The position numbers were made by a program, and so were the translations under genes. Shown here one piece after another: positions 57,881-64,000 of a stretch of 64,000 nucleotides of DNA. Numbering within the stretch: position 1 is the stretch's first letter; the number at the start of each line of letters is the position of its first letter. Origin of the DNA: Sporisorium sorghi (lineage: Eukaryota; Basidiomycota; Ustilaginomycetes; Ustilaginales; Ustilaginaceae); the NCBI GenBank assembly GCA_023212695.1, contig JALCCG010000042.1:1-64000 (forward strand), written 5' to 3'. The notes under the pieces were generated by a model. The model ran no database searches and was not told where the DNA came from. It saw only the letters and a program-made list of their open reading frames with translations.

Positions 57881-59185
57881 CTACATCTTATAAGCCTTCA
57901 TCGCTTTTCTAAGCTCCTTGAATGTAGGGCGTTTGCCGTACATCAGGACACCGGTGCGATAGATTTTTGCAGCCAACCAGCCAAACACGAGGATGGATAC
58001 GATCAGGATAGCAAGGGATAACAGGATCTCCCACATCGCTACGTCGCCAAGTCCGATACGAACCAGAATCGTTGTTGGCGAGATGAATGGAATATAACTG
58101 GACACCTTCATCAGCATCGAGTTCGGAGCGCTCAGGCTAAAGATTGCGATATAAAATGCCACCAGCGACAGCATGGTAATCGGCATGACAGCCTGCCCCA
58201 AATCCTCTGTACGGCTGACAATCGAACCAATGGCCGCGTATAACATCGCGTACAAGAAATATCCGAGAATGTAGAAGATTAAGCCAAACACCAGCAGCAT
58301 CGGATCAATCGCGGTAAGGTCAAGATTCATTTCCTTCAATGTGTCCATGTTGTGAGGCAGCATCAAATTCGCTGCGGCAACAATGCCGAACGTCAAGATC
58401 TGTGACAGACCCAGCAGGAACATGCCGATAACCTTACCGAACATTTGACTCAGCGGAGAGACGCTGGTAATGAGGATCTCCATAATGCGGGAACTCTTCT
58501 CTGTCGTCACTTCCGAAGCAATCATGTTGCCGGTCCCCATCAAGGTAAAGAAGAAGAGAATAATCAGTGCATACACCACGATGTAGTTAATAACCTCGGA
58601 AGCCCCATCCTTCTCATCGGAACCTCCTGCTGCACTGCCTGATGGATTCGTGCCAATACTGCGAGCATCAATCTGAACCGGCGCATTCAGCTCATTGATC
58701 TGTGCATCAGACAAATCAAGCCCATCTACAATGCTGCGCGTCTTCGCCACTTGAAGAGCCGCTTGCAGATTCGATTGCAGCTCCGGACTCATTTCCTCTT
58801 CTTCGGAGCTGTAAACCACGGCTGGGAACGTGCTGCCTTCTTGTTCTTCAAATTTTAAATAACCTTCAATAGTGCCATCTTCAATGTCTTTATTCAAGGC
58901 AGCTTCATCTGCCGTTTCATATTTCACAAATTCATAGGTAGTTGACGGCAGGCTGCTCCAAGTTGTCTCCAATTGTTCAGCGAGCACTTGCTCCTGTCCA
59001 TACACCAGACCTATGCGAGTGGTTTCCTCAGATCCTGCCTTGTCACCCGTGAACATTTGGATCAGAAAAGGAAGATTAATTCCGATTGTAATGATCAGTG
59101 CAAAAATCAGGGTTGATACGAGAAACGATTTCGTTCTTACCTTATTCATAAACGTAAATCGGATAACGGTCCACATATTATTCAT
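57881..59185 (-). CDS. ABC-2 type permease (NatB/YhaP-like)
   Basis: This 434-residue protein begins MNNMWTVIRFTFMNKVRTKSF and has one N-terminal helix, a large extracellular loop (about 40-200) and five to six C-terminal helices including FFFTLMGTGNMIASEVTTEKSSRIMEILITS, the ABC-2 motif. ATG at 59185 follows GGTAGGTG and overlaps the ATPase stop by eight bases. NatB-type proteins extrude sodium or other small substrates, and YhaP-type roles are unknown. It completes an ATPase-permease pair within the GntR operon. Confidence 0.87.
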   Translation of the reverse strand: MNNMWTVIRFTFMNKVRTKSFLVSTLIFALIITIGINLPFLIQMFTGDKAGSEETTRIGLVYGQEQVLAEQLETTWSSLPSTTYEFVKYETADEAALNKDIEDGTIEGYLKFEEQEGSTFPAVVYSSEEEEMSPELQSNLQAALQVAKTRSIVDGLDLSDAQINELNAPVQIDARSIGTNPSGSAAGGSDEKDGASEVINYIVVYALIILFFFTLMGTGNMIASEVTTEKSSRIMEILITSVSPLSQMFGKVIGMFLLGLSQILTFGIVAAANLMLPHNMDTLKEMNLDLTAIDPMLLVFGLIFYILGYFLYAMLYAAIGSIVSRTEDLGQAVMPITMLSLVAFYIAIFSLSAPNSMLMKVSSYIPFISPTTILVRIGLGDVAMWEILLSLAILIVSILVFGWLAAKIYRTGVLMYGKRPTFKELRKAMKAYKM

Positions 59186-60080
59186 TAGATTCACCTACCG
59201 CCTTTATGAAGATTTGATTGAGTGTCGGCTCCTTCACTTCAAACCGATGGATCACGCTTTGCGACATCGCTGTATTCAAAATATTCTGGGCAGCGTCGAT
59301 GTGGCTTATGCGGATGGAGTAACCATCCTCTGTCCGCTCAACAGCCGTTATGCCCGGCAGTGAATCGAGCCCCTGAACTTCACCAGAGGTGCCGAGCACC
59401 ACTTCTTCTCGCGGATACTTGGATTTAATGTCCTTCAGGTTCCCCTTCACTACGGTGTTGGAGCGATGAAGAATGGTAATGTTCTTACATAATTCCTCAA
59501 CATGCTCCATCCGGTGGGTGGAGAACAGAATGCTTGTGCCTTTGTCGCGAAGTTCTTTAACCGTCGATTTCAATAGTTCAACGTTCACCGGATCCAGTCC
59601 GCTGAATGCTTCGTCCAGAATCAGGATCTGCGGATCATGAACCACTGCTGCAATAAAGCCCATCTTTTGTTGATTACCTTTAGACAGTTCCTCAATCTTC
59701 TTATCGTAATAGTCAGGCACTTCAAAGCGCTCCAGCCAGTACTTCAAGCTCTTATCGGCGTCTTTAGCTGACATGCCCCGAAGCTGGGCCAAGTATGAAA
59801 TCTGCTCGCTGACTTTCACTTTCGGATATAACCCGCGCTCCTCCGGCAAATAACCCATAATGTGACGAAGTTCCTTGTTGTAAGGCTTCCCATTATACAA
59901 AATCGTTCCATCATCCGGGTAGATCAAGCCAAGCACCATCCGCATGGTGGTAGTTTTACCGGCACCGTTCGCACCGAGCAGGCCGTAGATTTCTCCTTCC
60001 TCAACCTGAAGCGAAATCTGGTTTACGGCTGTTTTGTCCGCATAAATCTTAACTACATCCTCTAATTGCAATCGTTGCAT
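59178..60080 (-). CDS. ABC transporter ATPase (NatA/YhaQ-like)
   Basis: This 300-residue ATPase has Walker A GANGAGKTTT near 36-45, the variant signature ELSKGNQQKMGF, Walker B ILILDEAFSGLDP and a C-terminal DUF4162-type domain. It pairs with the NatB-like permease downstream (eight-base overlap). It lies 21 bases after a second ATPase of a different type, so the operon encodes two distinct ATPases. Confidence 0.9.
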   Translation of the reverse strand: MQRLQLEDVVKIYADKTAVNQISLQVEEGEIYGLLGANGAGKTTTMRMVLGLIYPDDGTILYNGKPYNKELRHIMGYLPEERGLYPKVKVSEQISYLAQLRGMSAKDADKSLKYWLERFEVPDYYDKKIEELSKGNQQKMGFIAAVVHDPQILILDEAFSGLDPVNVELLKSTVKELRDKGTSILFSTHRMEHVEELCKNITILHRSNTVVKGNLKDIKSKYPREEVVLGTSGEVQGLDSLPGITAVERTEDGYSIRISHIDAAQNILNTAMSQSVIHRFEVKEPTLNQIFIKAVGESNE

Positions 60081-60101
60081 ATTGTGAAACCCCTCTCTAT
60101 C

Positions 60102-61004
60102 CTAGTTCTGCACGTTGGCAGGAATATTACCTTCAATCCATAGTCGAAGCACTTCATCCAGCTCCAAGGAACGGGCCTGAATAAACGGTATGCCTGCAGA
60201 CTGGAGGATCTTTTCTACTTCCAAACATTCCGTCGTTATAAAAGAAATCGTATTCGCTGTCTCTTGTTTGCAGCTAAGAATACCAGGCAATTCCTCTACG
60301 ATGGAAGCATCGCCTTGAATCCAGCATTCCTTCCAATTGTCGAGCAGCGAATCCTTCTCCACCATACCCAGCAGCTTTCCATGATGGATAAGGATCACAT
60401 AATCCGCCAGCCGCCGGATTTCATCCACCACATGGGTGGACAGCACGATGGTGGTATCCATAGATTTCATCACCTTGTGCAGCTGGTCGATCATCAGCTT
60501 CCAAGCGAACGGATCCAGACCGGAAGAGGGTTCATCCAGAAGCAGGAGTTTCGGCTTCGGCGCAAGCGCCGCTGCAATCTCGAATTTGCGCCGCTCCCCT
60601 TTGGACATCTTGCGAAGTTTTACGCCCCTCGGGACATCAAATCGTGACAGAAGCTCATCGAAAAAGTAACCATCCCAACTGTCATACCAAGATGCCCGAA
60701 AGCTGGCCGCCTCATCCACCGTCATATGCTGTTCTTCTGAGCTCAGCTGTTCGGGAACGAACCCCATCTGTTTACGAATCGAGACGGGGAGCTCTCTCGG
60801 ATGGGATTCACCGAACCAGGTGATCTCCCCTTCATCTGGAAACACGGTCTGCATCATCATGTTCAGCAGCGTGCTTTTCCCCGAGCCGTTAGGTCCCACC
60901 AGAGCAACGATGTATCCTTGAGGTATCGATATTTGGATGGGTCCGATGGTTTTCGTTTTCCGCCGTTTAATGACATTACGAATTTCAATGATATGCGGTT
61001 CCAT
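60102..61004 (-). CDS. ABC transporter ATPase (YtrB-like)
   Basis: This 300-residue ATPase has Walker A GPNGSGKSTL, the signature MSKGERRKFEIAAAL, Walker B LLLLDEPSSGLDP and the H-loop LSTHVVDEI. Its layout resembles ATPases encoded beside GntR-YtrA regulators and ABC-2 membrane proteins in cell-envelope-stress operons. Its start is seven bases from the GntR gene stop. Its membrane partner is probably the 241-residue protein at the head of the operon. Confidence 0.88.
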   Translation of the reverse strand: MEPHIIEIRNVIKRRKTKTIGPIQISIPQGYIVALVGPNGSGKSTLLNMMMQTVFPDEGEITWFGESHPRELPVSIRKQMGFVPEQLSSEEQHMTVDEAASFRASWYDSWDGYFFDELLSRFDVPRGVKLRKMSKGERRKFEIAAALAPKPKLLLLDEPSSGLDPFAWKLMIDQLHKVMKSMDTTIVLSTHVVDEIRRLADYVILIHHGKLLGMVEKDSLLDNWKECWIQGDASIVEELPGILSCKQETANTISFITTECLEVEKILQSAGIPFIQARSLELDEVLRLWIEGNIPANVQN

Positions 61005-61010
61005 TGAATG

Positions 61011-61412
61011 CTAGCGACCTCCTCTTGCTTGGTATTTATCCCGGACAACTTCCATGAACAGTTCCTTTAATTCATCTTCATTAAACTGAACAGCAAGCCC
61101 CTTATCTACCGCAATCTTTAATGCCTCAACGACCGAATCGCGTTTATATTGTTCACGGGCCCGGTCACCGACACCAGCAACAAAAGTTCCCGTTCCTTGT
61201 CTCGTTCGAAGCAGCCCTTCATTCTCTAGATCCTGATACACCCTGCGTACCGTAATGACGCTGCAGTTCAGATTCCCGGCAAATTCCCTGATGGACGGCA
61301 ACAGCGTTCCCTCCTCGATCTGACCGCTGATAATAAGTGAGCGCAGCTGTGATTCAATCTGGTGATATAAAGGCTCTGCGCTATTTTCATTAATCTGAAT
61401 CGGAATTCGCAC
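61011..61412 (-). CDS. GntR-family regulator, YtrA subfamily
   Basis: This 133-residue protein consists of a GntR winged helix (EPLYHQIESQLRSLIISGQIEEGTLLPSIREFAGNLNCSVITVRRV is the core, about 13-57, with TRQGTGTFV closing the wing) and a short helical tail, the YtrA subfamily layout. GTG start follows AGAGGTG. Subfamily members repress their own ABC-transporter operon and respond to cell-wall antibiotics. The operator candidate lies upstream of the first gene at 62318-62341. Confidence 0.9.
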   Translation of the reverse strand: MRIPIQINENSAEPLYHQIESQLRSLIISGQIEEGTLLPSIREFAGNLNCSVITVRRVYQDLENEGLLRTRQGTGTFVAGVGDRAREQYKRDSVVEALKIAVDKGLAVQFNEDELKELFMEVVRDKYQARGGR

Positions 61413-61486
61413 CTTGTATCACCTCTCTTCTTCCTTGTACATAAGCGGCGAACCTCCGACACCAACGTGTATGTGTTCTATATAAA

Positions 61487-62212
61487 TCATGTTAGATCCC
61501 TTGTGTGCTGCCGGGTGTACGTGAAATTACTCATGAGCAGCATGGCCCCCAGTCCGATGATAAGTGATCCCCACATGACCGGTGATATCAAGCTCCATCT
61601 GATGGATGCCTTAGCAATGAAATCGGTTAGGCTGTAACCCAGCAAGTTAAACAGAACGACGGATCCGGTGGTTAGCACCATCACCACAAGGGTGTTTCTG
61701 AAGTACGCCTTGCCGCTGCACATATGCTCCCAATAAATATAGGGCCCGGTCATTAAAAATCCGATGCCGATCCATGTCAGCATGAATGCGATATAACTCG
61801 GGATATCCATTGCGGATCTGATATGATCACCTATCGCATACATGACCCCAAAAAACACGATGCCGTTTATGGCATAAGCTATCAGGCTGTTTATAATGCG
61901 GCTTACGAAAATCGCGGAGGCCGGCACCGGTATGCTGCGGTAAAAATACAGCATCCGCGTATACGAATCCTCGCTCAGATAACGGAAGGATCTTCTGCTG
62001 AAGAGGTATCCCAATAACGGAGCGTAAAGCACCAATATGAAGTCAATGAACGGGTTGCTGCGCTCATACAAATGTTCAAACTGATTGTCTATGATAACGC
62101 TGGCGGCAAATCCCATGTATACCATGAAGAGAATGGTCCATAAAATCTGCAGCTTGTCGCTTGCAAAATCCTTCTTTACGATCTTCATTGCATTATGGAG
62201 TACTTGTTGCAA
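61487..62212 (-). CDS. membrane protein of the GntR operon (putative ABC permease subunit)
   Basis: This 241-residue protein has about six helices and begins MQQVLHNAMKIVKKDFASDKLQ. The segment LFSRRSFRYLSEDSYTRMLYFYRSIPV lies on the cytoplasmic side and FVSRIINSLIAYAINGIVFF in the membrane, a layout seen in ABC-2-type permeases. TTG start with GGGTGAGG upstream. It is first in a six-gene operon and is the probable partner of the YtrB-like ATPase. Sequence family is not recognised with certainty. Confidence 0.7.
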   Translation of the reverse strand: MQQVLHNAMKIVKKDFASDKLQILWTILFMVYMGFAASVIIDNQFEHLYERSNPFIDFILVLYAPLLGYLFSRRSFRYLSEDSYTRMLYFYRSIPVPASAIFVSRIINSLIAYAINGIVFFGVMYAIGDHIRSAMDIPSYIAFMLTWIGIGFLMTGPYIYWEHMCSGKAYFRNTLVVMVLTTGSVVLFNLLGYSLTDFIAKASIRWSLISPVMWGSLIIGLGAMLLMSNFTYTRQHTRDLT

Positions 62213-62317
62213 CGCGCCTCACCCTTTCCCTCGTATATACAATCCATTTCTATACAATCAATTTCGTAATCATTGCAGTTGTGCACTTCCACTGTGCTTA
62301 GTGTAATTACTGTGCTC

Positions 62318-62368
62318 ACTGTGTATATCTTTATATACAGTATATAGTCTGTATCTAAACAGTGTCAA
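62318..62368 (-). promoter_or_regulatory. promoter of the GntR-ABC operon with probable GntR operator
   Basis: On the - strand TTGACA (62363-62368) and TATACT (62339-62344) are 18 bases apart. Directly downstream, 62318-62341 is an imperfect 24-base dyad with ACTGT and ACAGT ends around TATAT arms, overlapping the -10 and start. ACTGTG repeats follow toward the gene. The position fits repression by the YtrA-like protein. Confidence 0.75.
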
Positions 62369-62466
62369 TAGAATTTGTAAATATTTATGATTTTCCTGGT
62401 TGATGGCAGCGACCGGAGCGGATATACTCCCCCACTACATCCTGCAAATGAGCCAGCCCGCCTCCA

Positions 62467-62502
62467 TAAAAAAACACCCGCCAGATCTCTCTGACGGGTG
62501 TT
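62467..62502 (-). terminator. terminator of the CtaM-like gene
   Basis: AACACCCGTCAG and CTGGCGGGTGTT form the stem with one mismatch on the - strand, followed by seven T. It lies nine bases past the stop. Confidence 0.9.
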
Positions 62503-62511
62503 CTCCCACAC

Positions 62512-62976
62512 TTACATTCCAAATATGACTTTCCATACAGGCTGAGTATGACCGCCTGGATACAACAGATACAGCAACGTGTACACGGCCACGCCGGTAA
62601 TTGCTGTAAAGAACCAAATAATGGACGTAACTCTGCCCCATTTACGGTGCTTGGAATATTTCTCCCTGAGTCCAAGAGTCAATGTCGTAATGCCAAAGAC
62701 CGCAGCGACGGTAGCCAGCACAATATGGAAGATCAAGAATACCTGATAATAAGGCTTCAGTTCATCCGGTCCGCCCCACGACGTGTTGCCAATGAATATA
62801 GTGCGCGATGAATAGATGATAAAGAAGATCACCGCTGCCACCGCTGCCCAGATCATCACTTTTTTGTGAGCTGCGCGTTTGCCTTTAATAATAAGTCCCC
62901 AACCGATAGCTACCAGCACGGCGCTTATCACGATAAATGTAGTGCTGACCGTGGGAAATATAAAATACCAATCCAT
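62512..62976 (-). CDS. ctaM: DUF420-family membrane protein (CtaM-like oxidase assembly factor)
   Basis: This 154-residue protein has four membrane helices and the family-typical GLIIKGKRAAHKKVMIWAAVAAV and FLIFHIVLATVAAVFG segments. DUF420 proteins such as CtaM (YozB) are needed to mature aa3-type terminal oxidases, and histidines in helix loops are conserved. It follows ctaG by 25 bases in the same direction, which supports the role. AAGGAGGATC precedes the ATG. Confidence 0.85.
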   Translation of the reverse strand: MDWYFIFPTVSTTFIVISAVLVAIGWGLIIKGKRAAHKKVMIWAAVAAVIFFIIYSSRTIFIGNTSWGGPDELKPYYQVFLIFHIVLATVAAVFGITTLTLGLREKYSKHRKWGRVTSIIWFFTAITGVAVYTLLYLLYPGGHTQPVWKVIFGM

Positions 62977-63001
62977 ATGGATCCTCCTTCATTAATCCTA
63001 A

Positions 63002-63910
63002 TTAAGCTTGATTCAGGTTACCCGGAGGCACCTCACCAGGCAAAGGATCGTCTTCCTGATTCTCTCGTTTGTACCAATGGAAGAACACATAGGCCAGCAT
63101 CGAAGCGAAGATGATCTCCTGGAAGAATTTCATGATAATCCCGCCAACACGCTGGTCAATGGCCGGCTCCAAGTAGCCGAAAAATTCGGGTCCTCCGAAT
63201 TGGCTTAGTAATGCTGAGGTGTCACCAGACACACAATAACCCATCGCATTCGCCCATACAACCGGGTCACTATATGTAGCGTACATCGGCTCGTTTGCGA
63301 AAATAATGAGCCCACACGCCGGTGTCAGCAATACCATATTGAGGAAGATATACCCCATCTTCATAAGCCCCGAGGACTTGTCCTTCTCAGGAATCGGATT
63401 CAATATGGCCCACCACATGAGCAGTGAGGCAATTAACAGAATCAGATAGTACAACCGATGCACCCAGAAATTCAACATGACAAAGTCATGGATTACTGGA
63501 ATGTGATAAAACGAAAACAAACCGTTAAACACTACTGCTGCCACAATCGGATGCGTGAGGAAGCCCAGCTTCTTAAATGGATTTACCCTGTCGAAAGCAC
63601 GCCACAGCCAAACCGGAATGCCCAGAATCAGGAGTGGTGTTGCCATGAGATAAGACATCGCCATACTCACCATATGGAACGAGAACATTGTATGTCCAAG
63701 CAGATTAACCGGTCCACCTTGGGCAAGATAGAACGTAATCATCCCCGCAACAAATAAAGATTTCCGCCCGGCCGAAACCGGAGCACTTCCTTGGAATCGA
63801 TGGCTCAAGGGCCCGGTCAGCAAGAAATAGCCGGCAGTCAGGAGCAGCATAAACGCCAGGAACATGGGGGTCCATTTATCTGCAAAACTAAAGTATTCTA
63901 AGCCCAGCAT
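63002..63910 (-). CDS. ctaG: cytochrome c oxidase assembly factor CtaG (caa3 type)
   Basis: This 302-residue protein with about seven helices begins MLGLEYFSFADKWTPMFLAF. Conserved features are HTMFSFHMVSMAMSYLMATPLLILG, NPIPEKDKSSGLMKMGY and GDQQIGGI-like AIDQRVGGIIMKF. CtaG of Bacillus is required for formation of active caa3 oxidase, probably in copper delivery to CuB. TTAAGGGGAGG precedes the ATG. It probably follows the ctaCDEF genes, which would lie beyond the right edge. Confidence 0.92.
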   Translation of the reverse strand: MLGLEYFSFADKWTPMFLAFMLLLTAGYFLLTGPLSHRFQGSAPVSAGRKSLFVAGMITFYLAQGGPVNLLGHTMFSFHMVSMAMSYLMATPLLILGIPVWLWRAFDRVNPFKKLGFLTHPIVAAVVFNGLFSFYHIPVIHDFVMLNFWVHRLYYLILLIASLLMWWAILNPIPEKDKSSGLMKMGYIFLNMVLLTPACGLIIFANEPMYATYSDPVVWANAMGYCVSGDTSALLSQFGGPEFFGYLEPAIDQRVGGIIMKFFQEIIFASMLAYVFFHWYKRENQEDDPLPGEVPPGNLNQA

Positions 63911-63967
63911 GCAAAAACCTCCCCTTAACGGGTTAAATTCTGTCGAAATTGTGACACCTTCCTACGA

Positions 63968-63997
63968 CTTAAAAAAAGAGGGGGCTGAAAGTAGCCC
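63968..63997 (-). terminator. terminator upstream of ctaG
   Basis: On the - strand GGGCT-ACTTTC-AGCCC is followed by CCTCTTTTTTT. It would end or attenuate transcription entering from genes to the right of the window. Confidence 0.75.
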
Positions 63998-64000
63998 ACC

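Overview
The window reads as chromosomal DNA of a spore-former-type Bacillota, most likely Paenibacillus. The reasons are moderate GC, strong AGGAGG ribosome binding sites with many TTG starts, Lpl/Ugp-type carbohydrate ABC importers, YesMN-like two-component systems, several glycoside hydrolases, and a CtaM/CtaG oxidase-assembly pair. No rRNA, tRNA, CRISPR array, prophage or insertion sequence was recognised. The species call is inference.

Layout. 1-5750 (+): end of a BceR-like regulator, then BceS, BceA and BceB (peptide-antibiotic sensing and detoxification), a DedA-family protein and UppP. Together they form an undecaprenyl-phosphate cycle neighbourhood. 5750-6660: repeat-rich intergenic DNA. 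6660-8650 (-): two Gfo/Idh/MocA oxidoreductases, divergent from a type-B carboxylesterase. 10480-13560 (-): a sugar ABC importer without an ATPase. 13760-15000 (+): an orphan sigma factor and a VOC protein. 15090-21270 (-): UgpC-UgpA-UgpE-UgpB, a glycerophosphodiesterase and an AraM-like sn-glycerol-1-phosphate dehydrogenase, divergent from a DeoR regulator. 22500-36070: mixed genes, including an orphan GAF histidine kinase, a chitin-active LPMO, malic enzyme, an anti-sigma factor, an AGCS transporter, an Mta-like MerR regulator and a TetR operon. 36250-39380: LacZ-type beta-galactosidase. 39570-42020 (-): tandem CNNM/CBS (HlyC/CorC) paralogues sharing a leader hairpin.

43290-57320 is the most system-like region. 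It holds a GH51 arabinofuranosidase, an Lpl-type importer, a YesMN-like two-component system whose response regulator is frameshifted, an AraC regulator, and a divergent operon of sulfatase, two half-size CHR (chromate/sulfate) transporters and a formylglycine-generating enzyme. The sulfatase carries the C-T-P-S-R motif that such an enzyme matures, so the operon looks like a self-contained unit for removing sulfate from a glycan and exporting the anion. Candidate CcpA (cre) sites lie in two promoters of the locus.

57630-62210 (-) is a GntR-controlled ABC-2 transporter operon of YtrA/NatAB type. 62510-63910 (-) holds CtaM-like and CtaG cytochrome oxidase assembly proteins.
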